A stretch of DNA of 64,000 nt from Streptomyces sp. V4I2. GTDB taxonomy: Bacteria > Actinomycetota > Actinomycetes > Streptomycetales > Streptomycetaceae. Location of the stretch: contig NZ_JAUSZM010000002.1 of assembly GCF_030817655.1 (NCBI RefSeq), positions 46,252 through 110,251 on the forward strand. Reading direction: 5' to 3'. The first letter of the stretch is position 1. Each line of letters begins with the position of its first letter. The notes under the pieces are model-generated. The model was not told the DNA's origin. It searched no databases and worked only from the letters and a program-made list of their open reading frames with translations. Made by a program: the position numbers and the translations under genes. This document shows, piece after piece, positions 17,582-26,565 of this stretch.

Positions 17582-18216
17582 CCACCACCCAGCGCTCACC
17601 GCTTCTGCTGTTGCTGAGCACCGTGATGCTCGCCGTCGCGGGTGTCGCCTTGCTGGGCGTGCCGCGCGGTCAGGAACAACCCGTCCCGGCGTCGACGGCG
17701 CACGCGACCGCGGATCCATCATCGGCGGCCACGGTGCCTCCCGCCAGGAAGCCGACCGCTGGCACGGCTCCCTCCGCGACGTCCGCCGCATCGACCCCGT
17801 CGGCCGTCGAGTCCGCGCTGGCGGCGCATGGCGAGGGCGTGGCCGGCGACCCGGCGGTCCAGCGGAACCTGGAGGCCGCCTGGCCTGCCGACCTTCCCGT
17901 CGGCGACGAGCGGGAGCTGCTTACCGCCGGCCGCGCGCTGCTGCGTGCGGACGCCACTGGAGTCGGCCGCGCGACGTGGCCAGACATCTTCCCCGACTCG
18001 GGCCAGGCGGTGGCCCCGGCATTCGCCACCGCTCGCTTTCGCATCCAGGCCGCGATCGCCCGCCGCGACGGCAGCCCGGACAAGGCGGTGGTCCATCTGG
18101 TGTGGGCCGGCAGGGACCGCGGCTCCACCTTCACCGACCTCCGCATCACCGACTGGCACTTCACCCGCACCATCACGAAGGGAGCAGCGACGTGGACGCC
18201 GCAGCCCCGTACCTGA
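17578..18216 (+). CDS. secreted or membrane-anchored transfer accessory protein
   Basis: 212 residues; GTG start overlaps the hydrolase stop. An N-terminal hydrophobic helix (LLLLLSTVMLAVAGVALLGV) is followed by a Ser/Pro/Ala-rich linker and a compact extracytoplasmic domain (residues about 90-205) ending in a beta-rich stretch (DKAVVHLVWAGRDRGSTFTDLRITDWHFTR). No recognised family. The fold pattern could be another NTF2-like domain. Its last 25 bases overlap the start of the VirD4/HerA-like gene. Confidence 0.55.
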   Translation: MTTTQRSPLLLLLSTVMLAVAGVALLGVPRGQEQPVPASTAHATADPSSAATVPPARKPTAGTAPSATSAASTPSAVESALAAHGEGVAGDPAVQRNLEAAWPADLPVGDERELLTAGRALLRADATGVGRATWPDIFPDSGQAVAPAFATARFRIQAAIARRDGSPDKAVVHLVWAGRDRGSTFTDLRITDWHFTRTITKGAATWTPQPRT

Positions 18217-20822
18217 CGGACCGTGCCGATCAAGCACCAGCTGGTCAGGTACCCGGCCTGGTCACCAGCCTGGCCGGCGCCGCCGACTGGCTCTACGACC
18301 ACTGGTATCTCCTCGCCCTGGCCATCTCCGCATGCTGGGGAGGCAGCCAGTTGGCGGTACGCCGGCTCGCAGCACGCGCCTCCGCCGAGCGGATGGCCCT
18401 GGAACTCGTCTCCAGCCGGCACTTCGACCCGAGCCTGGAGGAGATCTTCCGCCGCGGCGTCCAGCTCGCCCGCGCCTCCACGGCCATGCCCTGGTGGGCG
18501 CCCCGCCGGGCGAAGGCCGTGCAGATCCGGCTGCGCGCGGACGGCACCAGCCCGCTGCGCTACCGCATCGAAGGCCCCGCCGGCGGCGAACGCCTGCTGT
18601 CGGTCACCCCGTTCGGGCCGGACATCACCGTCACCCGGGCCCGCCCCATCGCCGACACGCCCCGCACACACACCGTGCGCGCCGAGTTCATCCTGCGCGG
18701 CAAGCCCATCGCCCCGCTGCGCGAGGTGCCGCTGGCCCCCGACCCCCTCCAGCCCCTCGTCGACGCCGTGGCCGACCTGCGCGCCGAGCTCGGCGACCTC
18801 GCCGAGATCCGCCTCGACCTCCAGCGCGCCCCCAAGTGGGCACTGCGGGCACGCCGCCTGCAGCTGATGAGCGCCGCGCGCCGCACGGAACGCCGCGAAG
18901 CCCAGCGGTCCGCGCGCTGGCTGCGGCAGGACGCCAGCGGCATCGAGGACTCGATGGGCTGGCAGCTGCAGCAGCTCCTCACCGACAAACCCGGCCCAGG
19001 CGGCGGGCGGCGGCTGGTGATGCCGCCGGTGCCCCGCCGGGTGGATGCGGCCCAGGCGCTGGGCAAGCTCGCCGAAGACGACCACCTGGTCCGCGTCCAG
19101 CTGCTCGTCATGTGCGCCTCGAACACCCAGGGCCGCGCCCAGGCCCGCCTCGCCCAACTCCAGGCCGCCCTCGACGTGTTCGGCGGCCGCTCCCGGTGGG
19201 CGATGCGCGGCTGGCGGCTGGGACCGTGGCGGATCGGGGCCGACCACTGGCCCACCCGCCGCGGCTTCGAGCGCCGCTGGAATCTGGGGCACTGCCAGCC
19301 GCCCCGCGCCAACTGGGTCCAACTGGAAGAGATCACCGGCCTGCTCAAGCCCCCCACCGTGCACTGCCGGCTGCCGGTGCTCGCCGGTGACCTGCCCACC
19401 TTCGCCTTCGGCGACCCCGAGTTGCTGCTGCAGGGCATCTACCGGAGCCCGGACGGCCGTGAGCGTCTGGTCGCCACCTACGCAGAGGAGACTCTGTTCG
19501 AGGTGGGGGTGGGCAAGGCGGGCGGCGGCAAGACGGAAAGGGCCCTGGCGCAGGCGATCGGCTGGGCACACGCGGGCGGGGGGCTGGTCTTCGTCGACCC
19601 GCACCGCGACTCGTGGCCGCGGGCCACCAGGTTCCTGGCACACGAGACCCTGATGCCCCGGATCGCGCTGATCGACCTCAACGCTCTTGGCCCCAACCCG
19701 CGGGTGAGTTCTTGGAATCCGCTCGGGATGCACCACGGCCAGACGGCGCACGAGGTCGTCGAGGCGATCGCCGACTCCTACGCCTCCGCACTGGCCTGGG
19801 ACGACGCAACCGCGCCCCGTGCCCTCACCATCCTGACCGCCGCGCTCACCGTCCTGGCCGCCATCAACGAGGCGGCCTGCCAGGTGGGCCGGCCCGAGGA
19901 CCAGGCCACCATCTTCCATATACGGGCCCTGCTCACCGACACCACCTTCCGCAAGGCAGCGCTCGCCGCGGTGGCGGGCCGACTGGATGAGGAGACCCGC
20001 GCCTGGTGGCAAGTCGTGTTCCCGACCCTGCCCCCTGACGCGTTCGCCGTCGTCCTCAACCCGATCACCCGCCTGGCCGCCAACCCCATCACCCGCGCCT
20101 TCCTCGGCCAGCCCGCCGGCGTCTACAACATCCGCGCCGCCATGGACACCCGGATGATCGTGTGGGTGTGCCCGGGCGGCACCGGACCCACCGACCGCCT
20201 GATCACCGCGCTCCTCGCCCGCGACCTGCTGCGCGCCGCACGCTCCCGCCGCGACACACCCGAAAGCAGGCGGGTGCCGTTCCGCCCCTACTTCGACGAA
20301 CTGATCACCCTCACCGGAGCCACCCCGGAAACCATCGCGAGCATGTTCGAGGACCTCCGCAAATACCGCTGCCACGTCCACGGCATGACCCAGCTACTGG
20401 CCCGCCTCCCCACGCCAGTGCGGCTGTCCCTGGTACAGAACGCCTCCACACTCGCCACCACCGCCGGATCCACATCCGCGATCGCACCCATCACCGCCGA
20501 ATGGGGCGACAACCCCACCCCCGACCGGGTCGCCACCATGGAACGCTTCCAGCACTACATCTCCCTGAACGTGCACGGCCACCGCATCGGACCCCTCCAG
20601 CTGCGCGGCCCGCATCTCGACGACATCTTCGCCCACCTGGCCCGCCCCAGGGACGTCCCCGCGCTGGAACGAGCCGCCCGGGCCAACGCCCAAGCACTCC
20701 CACTCACCCAGCTCACCCAGCGCGCCACCGCCCAGCTCGACCGCGTCACCGCCTTTCTCGCCCAGCACTCCCCCGCCGCCACCACCGCTGCCGGCCTGCC
20801 CAAGGACAACGAATGGACCTGA
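18192..20822 (+). CDS. VirD4/TraG/HerA-type ATPase (candidate coupling protein)
   Basis: 876 residues. It starts at GTG 18192 behind GGGAG, inside the end of the previous gene. One membrane helix lies near residues 38-55 (HWYLLALAISACWGGSQLAV). A long N-terminal domain precedes the motor with Walker A VGKAGGGKTERAL (about residue 440) and Walker B GGLVFVDPHRDSW. Downstream are RPYFDELITLTGATPETIASMFEDLRKYRC and a final HerA/TraG-like block. It would feed substrate to the channel. The related VirB4 is encoded separately, so this is most likely the coupling ATPase. Confidence 0.75.
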   Translation: MDAAAPYLTDRADQAPAGQVPGLVTSLAGAADWLYDHWYLLALAISACWGGSQLAVRRLAARASAERMALELVSSRHFDPSLEEIFRRGVQLARASTAMPWWAPRRAKAVQIRLRADGTSPLRYRIEGPAGGERLLSVTPFGPDITVTRARPIADTPRTHTVRAEFILRGKPIAPLREVPLAPDPLQPLVDAVADLRAELGDLAEIRLDLQRAPKWALRARRLQLMSAARRTERREAQRSARWLRQDASGIEDSMGWQLQQLLTDKPGPGGGRRLVMPPVPRRVDAAQALGKLAEDDHLVRVQLLVMCASNTQGRAQARLAQLQAALDVFGGRSRWAMRGWRLGPWRIGADHWPTRRGFERRWNLGHCQPPRANWVQLEEITGLLKPPTVHCRLPVLAGDLPTFAFGDPELLLQGIYRSPDGRERLVATYAEETLFEVGVGKAGGGKTERALAQAIGWAHAGGGLVFVDPHRDSWPRATRFLAHETLMPRIALIDLNALGPNPRVSSWNPLGMHHGQTAHEVVEAIADSYASALAWDDATAPRALTILTAALTVLAAINEAACQVGRPEDQATIFHIRALLTDTTFRKAALAAVAGRLDEETRAWWQVVFPTLPPDAFAVVLNPITRLAANPITRAFLGQPAGVYNIRAAMDTRMIVWVCPGGTGPTDRLITALLARDLLRAARSRRDTPESRRVPFRPYFDELITLTGATPETIASMFEDLRKYRCHVHGMTQLLARLPTPVRLSLVQNASTLATTAGSTSAIAPITAEWGDNPTPDRVATMERFQHYISLNVHGHRIGPLQLRGPHLDDIFAHLARPRDVPALERAARANAQALPLTQLTQRATAQLDRVTAFLAQHSPAATTAAGLPKDNEWT

Positions 20823-21136
20823 CCACCACCCCGCCCAAGGAGCGTACGGCGGCGGGCTTCACGCCCAGCCCCGCCGAACCCCTCACCCATCAGCTCCTGG
20901 CCACCCTCGCCCAGCACCGCACGGCCACCACCCACCAACTGCACATGCTGCTGCGGCCCGACCCCTCCCGGCAGCCGGTCTCACAGCAGCCGAACCAGCC
21001 GCACGGCGAGCACCTGGTCGACTACGTGGTACTGCCCCAGTCCCACCGCACCCGGGCCTGGTACCTCACCCCGAAGGGCGCCCGCCTCACAAGGGACTGG
21101 CCGCACGCCGCGGCACACCCCTGGACCGCACTGTGA
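20813..21136 (+). CDS. replication-relaxation-type winged-helix protein, C-terminally short
   Basis: 107 residues beginning at ATG 20813, overlapping the ATPase stop. The N-terminal wHTH (LATLAQHRTATTHQLHMLLRP ... HLVDYVVLPQSHRTRAWYLTPKGARLTRDWP) matches the N-terminal region of actinobacterial replication-relaxation proteins that follow TraG-like genes. Those proteins are usually some 250-300 residues, so the C-terminal domain is missing here. The linker between the helices also looks altered (SRQPVSQQPNQPHGE). It ends the T4SS-like operon. Confidence 0.55.
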   Translation: MDLTTTPPKERTAAGFTPSPAEPLTHQLLATLAQHRTATTHQLHMLLRPDPSRQPVSQQPNQPHGEHLVDYVVLPQSHRTRAWYLTPKGARLTRDWPHAAAHPWTAL

Positions 21137-21195
21137 CACGTCATCAGGTCTTCCGGACGGAATGTCGCAGCCCCGTAACCGCCCCCGAAACCCCC

Positions 21196-21225
21196 TTGAA
21201 CTTTGCTCTTGCGAACGCATAACTT
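21196..21225 (+). promoter_or_regulatory. candidate promoter of the Tad-like operon
   Basis: TTGAAC (21196-21201), an 18-base spacer, then TAACTT (21220-21225). It lies in a locally AT-richer stretch 67 bases before the ATG at 21292. This is the clearest SigA-type promoter between the two operons. Confidence 0.55.
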
Positions 21226-21232
21226 ACAGGCG

Positions 21233-21250
21233 TGCGATGAAAGCATCGCA
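21233..21250. promoter_or_regulatory. 18-bp dyad in the leader, possible operator
   Basis: TGCGATG-AAAG-CATCGCA, with perfect 7-bp arms starting 8 bases after the -10 box. It lies at or just past the transcription start, well placed for a repressor. Confidence 0.45.
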
Positions 21251-21291
21251 TCATAAAAGCCTGGAACAGACGGGACCTTAAGGAGCGGCAG

Positions 21292-21627
21292 ATGACACAA
21301 GCTACCAACGGAATTCGCAGCAACGAACGCTGCGTTGAAGACGCATGGCCCGCCCGGACGCGCAACGTCTCCCGCATCGGCACTGCCTGCGTGATCCAAG
21401 GGACCGGCGACTTCGACCTGGACGACCTCAACCTTGTCCGCCACCGATTCCCCAACCGACGCGTCACCCTCGACGGCGACGTGATCACCGTATGGCCAAC
21501 CCCACCACCCACCCGGGAAGAGGACTCCCCCAACCGGCAGCCCTGGCCCGGCGAACCAGCACCACACCCCGCAACCGGCCACGCACCCTCCCGACCGCAG
21601 ACCACCCACCCGAAAGCACATCCATGA
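21292..21627 (+). CDS. hypothetical protein, first gene of the Tad-like operon
   Basis: 111 residues, ATG preceded by AAGGAG at 8 bases. The N-terminal 65 residues look folded (TACVIQGTGDFDLDDLNLVRHRFPNRRVTLDGDVITVWP, with beta character); the C-terminal 40 residues are Pro/His-rich. No recognised family. The stop overlaps the next ATG (ATGA). The promoter and dyad at 21196-21250 probably control it. Confidence 0.5.
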   Translation: MTQATNGIRSNERCVEDAWPARTRNVSRIGTACVIQGTGDFDLDDLNLVRHRFPNRRVTLDGDVITVWPTPPPTREEDSPNRQPWPGEPAPHPATGHAPSRPQTTHPKAHP

Positions 21628-22058
21628 ACACACGGACCACCACAGCTCCCGGCAGACACCTGACCACCATGACGATCACAGCAGGACTGGAGCGACGCCC
21701 GGTCGCGTCCAGCACCACGGAGGCCAGCCACCCGACAACCACCGGGCAGGCCGCCGAACCCGTGCGGCCATCCACCGAAGCAAGAGCCCGACGAGCCGAC
21801 GCCCCCAAAACCGGCCGTGCGATCCCTTTCACGCAGAACGACCCGCCGGCCTCCACGCTCGCCTGTGACCAGATATGCCCCGAGTTACGAGCGAGAACTT
21901 CCGGTCACAGCTGGGAAGTTGGCTGGCATATGCGCAGCCTTTCGACTACAAAAAGCGCGTCGATGCACCTCGACCAGAGCGCACGGCCGGGTCCCGACTC
22001 CGGCAACTCCCGGACCCACCGGCCTGATCGCCCAGCACTGAATGGGGAGGACTCGTGA
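21624..22058 (+). CDS. hypothetical low-complexity protein
   Basis: 144 residues starting at the ATG that overlaps the previous stop, and ending in GTGA shared with the following lipoprotein gene. The sequence is rich in T, A, R and P with no clear domain, helix or signal peptide. Codon bias is weaker than in neighbours. It may be a real but disordered protein, or a degenerate gene kept open by overlap at both ends. Confidence 0.35.
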   Translation: MNTRTTTAPGRHLTTMTITAGLERRPVASSTTEASHPTTTGQAAEPVRPSTEARARRADAPKTGRAIPFTQNDPPASTLACDQICPELRARTSGHSWEVGWHMRSLSTTKSASMHLDQSARPGPDSGNSRTHRPDRPALNGEDS

Positions 22059-22675
22059 CACGCCGGGTAGGACATCGCACCGTTCGTTTCGATGTTCGCG
22101 TACGAAACATCGCTGCTGCTTCCCTCCTGCTCGGCGCCGCGTTCACGATGACCGCGTGCAGCGGAAACGGCGGGGAGGCCGACAGCTCGGCTACAACCCC
22201 CTCGGTCACCTCCAGCGACACGCCCGCGCCTGCCACATCTTCTGCCAATACAGACCCTCAGGCAGCTGAGAAAGCAGCCGTACTGGACGCATACGACCAC
22301 TTCTGGGACGAGCAGGCCAAGGCCTATGCCAAGGGCGACACGGCCGGCACTGCATTCGACCAGTACGCCGCCGCGGAGGCCATGTCGAGCACCGAGGCGG
22401 ACCTGAAGGATCTGCGGTCCAAAGGCATCGTGACGACTGGCGCGCCCACGCACGACACCACAGTCGACAGTCTCGCCGCAGCGAAGAAGGTGCCGTCCGC
22501 GAAGCTGACGGACTGCATGGACAGCACCGACTGGAAGTTCGTCTATCGCAAGACCGGCAAGCCCGTGGAGATGCCGGAGGACCGGCTCATCCGCTACGTG
22601 ACGAAGATCGACGCGGAGAAGTGGGGGAAGCAGTGGAAGATCGTGAACGTCACGCCGCAGCAGAGCGTCTGCTGA
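22055..22675 (+). CDS. secreted lipoprotein
   Basis: 206 residues; GTG start after GGGGAGG. A basic N-terminus and hydrophobic stretch end in a lipobox (LLGAAFTMTAC), so lipidation at the Cys near residue 35 is expected. A Ser/Thr-rich linker follows, then a globular domain (residues about 70-205) with helices and a terminal beta segment ending in Cys. The domain resembles NTF2-like accessory domains of actinobacterial lipoproteins. It is probably part of the Tad-like envelope assembly by position. Confidence 0.6.
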   Translation: MTRRVGHRTVRFDVRVRNIAAASLLLGAAFTMTACSGNGGEADSSATTPSVTSSDTPAPATSSANTDPQAAEKAAVLDAYDHFWDEQAKAYAKGDTAGTAFDQYAAAEAMSSTEADLKDLRSKGIVTTGAPTHDTTVDSLAAAKKVPSAKLTDCMDSTDWKFVYRKTGKPVEMPEDRLIRYVTKIDAEKWGKQWKIVNVTPQQSVC

Positions 22676-23529
22676 CTCACACCGGCCTCGGACTGGCCGC
22701 GGCGGCCGTCCTGTCCCTGGTCTGGCCCACGCAGGCCTTCGCTGGACCGCCTCTGGGGGGTGGCTGCAGCGGGGCGGGCAAATGGGTGGTGTGCGAAGCG
22801 GACAACGACTCAGCCACCTCTGGATCGGGCGCGCAGCCGGCCGACTCCGGTAGCGGAAAGAACAGCGATACCCAGCCGGTGTGCACCAGTAGGAAGCTGG
22901 ACCCGCAGCCCCCCGAAGGCAGCATGTACTGGAAAGACCAGTCCCCCAAAGACGGAGGAGCGGTCTATGAACGCTCCTGCCTTACCGGGCCGGGCGGCAC
23001 CCCGGTCTACACATATTTCATCGCCGATGACGTTGCAGACGTTCCAGCTGTCGATCCCCTCGTGGTGGCACAGCAGGCCGTCAACAAAATGAAGCTCATC
23101 GGACCAGATATCGCCAGCCCCCGCGCCGCTGGCACGTACCTCGTGGGCGTGCCCATGTGGATGTGGGTGAATCAGAGTCCCACCACCTTCGGCCCGAATG
23201 CCACGAGCGCCAGCGCGGGCGGCGTGACCGTGACCGCGACCGCAAAGGTCACCAAAATCGTCTGGGCGATGGGGGACGGGTCGACCGTCACCTGCAACGG
23301 GGCTGGCACGAAGTACGTGGCGTCATACGGCAAGCAGGAGTCTCCGACCTGCGGACACGCCTACTCCCGCAGTTCCGCCCCCCAGCCCCAAGGCAAGTAC
23401 ACGGTAACGGCCACGTCGACGTGGACGGTCGACTGGCAAGTGGCCGGCGGCGATGAAGCGGGGCAGTTCACCGAGACCAGGCAGTCGCAGATGCAGGTGG
23501 GGATCGGCGAACTGCAGGTTGTCAGATAA
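22621..23529 (+). CDS. secreted protein with PKD-like domain, Tad-associated
   Basis: 302 residues. GTG 22621 and GTG 22633 are both possible; both overlap the lipoprotein gene and have SD-like purines very close to the start. A signal peptide (LGLAAAAVLSLVWPTQAFA) predicts cleavage before GPP. The mature part has paired Cys residues, a long middle region, and a C-terminal beta domain with KIVWAMGDGSTVTC and HAYSRSS, typical of PKD-like folds, ending in GKYTVTATSTWTVDW. Such proteins commonly precede SAF/CpaB genes in Streptomyces Tad loci; it could line or anchor the appendage. Confidence 0.6.
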   Translation: MGEAVEDRERHAAAERLLTHTGLGLAAAAVLSLVWPTQAFAGPPLGGGCSGAGKWVVCEADNDSATSGSGAQPADSGSGKNSDTQPVCTSRKLDPQPPEGSMYWKDQSPKDGGAVYERSCLTGPGGTPVYTYFIADDVADVPAVDPLVVAQQAVNKMKLIGPDIASPRAAGTYLVGVPMWMWVNQSPTTFGPNATSASAGGVTVTATAKVTKIVWAMGDGSTVTCNGAGTKYVASYGKQESPTCGHAYSRSSAPQPQGKYTVTATSTWTVDWQVAGGDEAGQFTETRQSQMQVGIGELQVVR

Positions 23530-23550
23530 CGCCGCCGGAAGGATGGAGCG

Positions 23551-24252
23551 TTGAGCAAGACACAAGAACGCACGAGCCCTGCGCACGGCGTACCGCCGCA
23601 GGGGCAGGTGGCTGGCCCGGTGGCGCCGCCGCGGGTGTCGGCACGCAGGCGCCGCCCCGGCGTGATCGCGTTGTCGCTGGCGCTGATTGCTGCTGGCGGC
23701 GCCGGGGTCGCGGTTTTACTGCTGCAGGTCGGCAACCGCACGGAGGTAGTCACCGTAGTTCGCGACGTCCAGGTCGGCCAGGTCCTCACCGAGCAGGACC
23801 TGGGCAAAGCATCGGTAGCCCTGGATCCCGCCGTCAAGACGGTTCACAGCGACAACCTGGACTCAGTGGTGGGCAAGCGGGCGGCGGTGGAGCTCAAGCC
23901 CGGTTCCCTGCTGACGCCGTCACAGGTGACGAAAGACTCTCTGGTGAAGGCTGGCGAGCAGCTGGTGCCGATCGGCCTGAAGCCGGAGATGGTGCCCGCC
24001 ACGGCACTGGTGCCGGGACAGAAAGTGCAGTTGGTCCATGTCCCGGCTCAAAGCGCGACGGGAACGGCGGAGAGCGGCACAGCGCCCAAGACGATCGCGG
24101 GGCGAGTCGTGAAGGCATCGAAGCCTGCCCCCGGCACCGGCGTCGTGGTCGTCGACGTCGCCACCACCGCGCAGGACGGCCCCACGGCCGCGGCCTGGGT
24201 GTCGGCCGGCACACTGCGGCTGGTCCTTGACGCTCCGGACGGCAGCCGATGA
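23551..24252 (+). CDS. SAF-domain CpaB/RcpC-like pilus assembly protein
   Basis: 233 residues; TTG start behind GGAG. One membrane helix (residues 38-58) is followed by a SAF domain (VVTVVRDVQVGQVLTEQDLGKASVAL ... VVGKRAAVELKPGSLLTPSQVT). CpaB/RcpC proteins of this type sit in the Tad channel. Codon 56 is TTA (23716-23718), rare in Streptomyces and normally read by the developmental tRNA bldA. The stop overlaps the next ATG. Confidence 0.7.
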   Translation: MSKTQERTSPAHGVPPQGQVAGPVAPPRVSARRRRPGVIALSLALIAAGGAGVAVLLLQVGNRTEVVTVVRDVQVGQVLTEQDLGKASVALDPAVKTVHSDNLDSVVGKRAAVELKPGSLLTPSQVTKDSLVKAGEQLVPIGLKPEMVPATALVPGQKVQLVHVPAQSATGTAESGTAPKTIAGRVVKASKPAPGTGVVVVDVATTAQDGPTAAAWVSAGTLRLVLDAPDGSR

Positions 24253-25076
24253 GTGTGATCGCCTTAGCTGGCTGCAGTGGCGCGCCCGGGGTGACCACGA
24301 GTGCTCTCGCCTTGCTGCTGTCGTGGCCGCTGGAGCCGGGCCGGAAGATGATCCTGGCCGAGTGCGACCCGGACGGCGGCGCGGTGCTGCACGGACTGCT
24401 GCAGGGCACCCTGGGCGACCGGTACGGGCTGCGCAACCTCTCCGTCGCCGCCCGCCAGGGCGATCTTGGTGACGTCTTCTGGCGTCAGCTGATCGACTTG
24501 AGCAGCGAGGACGGCAAGAAGGAGTCGCCGCGCGACCGGTTGTTGCTGCCGGGCATTACTGATCCTGCGCAGGCGGCGAGCCTGGGTTCGGTGTGGAAGG
24601 CGTTGGGGGTCATCTTCCGCGGCATCGAGGCCGAGCACAGTCACGACGTTCTGATCGACCTCGGCCGCCGCGGGGCGTTCGGGCCCTCCGGTGTCCTGGC
24701 CGAGCAGGCCGACACGGTCCTCGTGGTGGTGCGTAACACCCTGCGCTGCCTGCAGGCCGCGGAGGCCCGGGTGCGTGCGCTGGCGGAACAGGTCGGCGAG
24801 GTGGGGCTGATTGTGATCGACCAGGGTCCCTACCCTGCGGGCGAGGTGCAGCGGGTGCTGCAGGTGCCGGTGGTGGCGACCCTGCCCTACGCGCCGGACG
24901 ACGCCCGTGTGCTGTCGGACGGCGCCGAGCAGGCCCGTCGTTTCACCAAGTCGCCGCTGATGAAGGCCGCCCGGACGGGCAGCGCCCTGCTGGTGCAGCG
25001 GGTTGCTCTGCGGCGGGCCCGTCTCGATCCAGGCGGCGTGCGTGCCGCGGGCGGGCAGGTGACCCGTGCGCGGTAG
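24249..25076 (+). CDS. TadZ/CpaE-like MinD-family ATPase
   Basis: 275 residues. The N-terminus has a modified P-loop (GCSGAPGVTTSALALLL) and the switch-like ILAECDPDGG, characteristic of TadZ/CpaE localisation ATPases. HDVLIDLGRRGAFGP and VLVVVRNTLRCLQAAEARV follow the MinD pattern. The P-loop lysine positions are replaced (A-P-G-V-T-T), so ATP hydrolysis is uncertain. Codon 6 is TTA (24264-24266), an early bldA-dependent stop point. The next gene starts within its last 11 bases. Confidence 0.75.
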   Translation: MSVIALAGCSGAPGVTTSALALLLSWPLEPGRKMILAECDPDGGAVLHGLLQGTLGDRYGLRNLSVAARQGDLGDVFWRQLIDLSSEDGKKESPRDRLLLPGITDPAQAASLGSVWKALGVIFRGIEAEHSHDVLIDLGRRGAFGPSGVLAEQADTVLVVVRNTLRCLQAAEARVRALAEQVGEVGLIVIDQGPYPAGEVQRVLQVPVVATLPYAPDDARVLSDGAEQARRFTKSPLMKAARTGSALLVQRVALRRARLDPGGVRAAGGQVTRAR

Positions 25077-26565
25077 GCCTCTGCACACCGATCCCAGTGT
25101 CGCTGCGCCGCCTGGCCATCCCTTGCAGTCGTGGACGCACCAGGCGGACGGCGCACATGCTCCGACTGGTGCTGTCTCGAGTACGCACGCGCTGGGCACC
25201 GCCACGCCTCAGGTCACCGTCGATTACAAGGTCGCCCGGCATATCGCGGCCCAGGTAGCCAAGCAGCGTGAGGAGCTGCTGAAGACGACGCCGGATATGG
25301 ACCGGGCGAGCGAGGAACAGCGCTGCCTGAACTGGATCAACGAGGCTGTCGCCCTGTGGTCGGACGCCCAGGCCATGGCGCCGCAGGAGGACGAAGCCCT
25401 CCGGCGTGCCGTCTATGACCTGCTCTTCAGGGCGGGTCGATTGCAACCATATCTGGACGATGAGCGGGTCGAGGACATCATCATCCAGGGCCCGCATGAG
25501 GTGTGGCTGGACTACGGCGACGGCGAGCGCCGCATGGTGGGGCCGATCGCGGACTCGGAAGAGGAACTGCTGGAGCTGCTGCGGGAGCTGGCCCGCGGCT
25601 CCGGGCAAAACGAGCGCACCATCTCCACCGCGAACCCGACGCTGGCTCTGTCGTTGCAGGACGGTTCCCGTCTGCAGGCCATCAGCGGGCTGGGGCCGAT
25701 GACCTACGCGGTCATCCGCCGGCACCGGGTCTCCCACGCCGCTCTCGACGACCTGGTACGGCTGGGCACGATCGACCCGATCCTGCGTGACTTCCTCGGC
25801 GCGTGCGTGCGCGCGGAGAAGAACATCATGATCGCAGGCAAGCAGAAGGCGGGGAAAACCACGCTGCTGCGGGCGATGCTCAAGGAGTTCGACCCGGACA
25901 CGCGGTTTGCCACCATCCAGACCGAGGATGAGCTGTTCGCTCACGCCAACGGCTATCACCGCCAGGTCGTCTCCCTGGTCGGGCGTGAGTCCAACGGGGA
26001 GAAGGACGTCACCGGGCGCGGCGCCGGCGAGGTCACGCTGCTGGATCTGATGCATCCGGCGTTGCGGATGTCGCTGGAGCGGATCGTGGTCGGCGAGGTC
26101 CGCGGGCCTGAAGTCGTCGCGATGATGCAGGCGTTGACGAACGGGTCGGGCGGCAACCTGTGCACGATCCACGCCCGGCGCCCGGACATCATCTTCGACC
26201 GGATCGCCGAACTGTACGCGCTCGCCCAGGAGAACCTGTCCGAGCAGCTCGCCTACCGGCAGACCGCCAACGGCCTGGACTTCATCGTCTACGTCGACAT
26301 GACCGACGAGACGCAGATCGGCGGACGGCGCCACCGCTACGTCTCCCATGTCCTGGAGCTGACCGGGATCGGCGAGAACGGCCGGCCCGCGACCAACGAG
26401 ATCTTCTCCCCCGGGACTGAGTTCGGGGAGCTGCGGGCGGTGCCGCGGATGGATCCGGGCTGTATCGACGACCTGCGCCGCGTCGGCTTCGACTCCGCCC
26501 TGCTGCAGCAGCCCTACGGGGCCTGGCAGGCACCGCTGCCGCTGAAGGTGGGAGCAGGCCGATGA
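25066..26565 (+). CDS. TadA/CpaF secretion ATPase
   Basis: 499-residue hexameric motor of the Tad/Flp pilus type. After a 60-residue variable N-terminus come the CpaF N-terminal domain (LQPYLDDERVEDIIIQGPHEVWLDYGDGE), Walker A MIAGKQKAGKTTLLRAM (about residue 256), an Asp-box region (TIQTEDELFAH), and Walker B/His-box LERIVVGEVRGPEV and GNLCTIHAR. It starts at GTG 25066, overlapping tadZ. Full length and apparently functional. Confidence 0.88.
   Translation: MRGRPLHTDPSVAAPPGHPLQSWTHQADGAHAPTGAVSSTHALGTATPQVTVDYKVARHIAAQVAKQREELLKTTPDMDRASEEQRCLNWINEAVALWSDAQAMAPQEDEALRRAVYDLLFRAGRLQPYLDDERVEDIIIQGPHEVWLDYGDGERRMVGPIADSEEELLELLRELARGSGQNERTISTANPTLALSLQDGSRLQAISGLGPMTYAVIRRHRVSHAALDDLVRLGTIDPILRDFLGACVRAEKNIMIAGKQKAGKTTLLRAMLKEFDPDTRFATIQTEDELFAHANGYHRQVVSLVGRESNGEKDVTGRGAGEVTLLDLMHPALRMSLERIVVGEVRGPEVVAMMQALTNGSGGNLCTIHARRPDIIFDRIAELYALAQENLSEQLAYRQTANGLDFIVYVDMTDETQIGGRRHRYVSHVLELTGIGENGRPATNEIFSPGTEFGELRAVPRMDPGCIDDLRRVGFDSALLQQPYGAWQAPLPLKVGAGR

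Noticed and set aside
17412..18191. N-terminal extension of the VirD4-like frame
   Set aside because: Overlaps two well-supported genes in another frame; GTG 18192 has a proper ribosome site.
17670..20381. 903-codon leftward open frame
   Set aside because: Antisense to the clear VirD4/HerA-type ATPase; no family motifs and no ribosome site.
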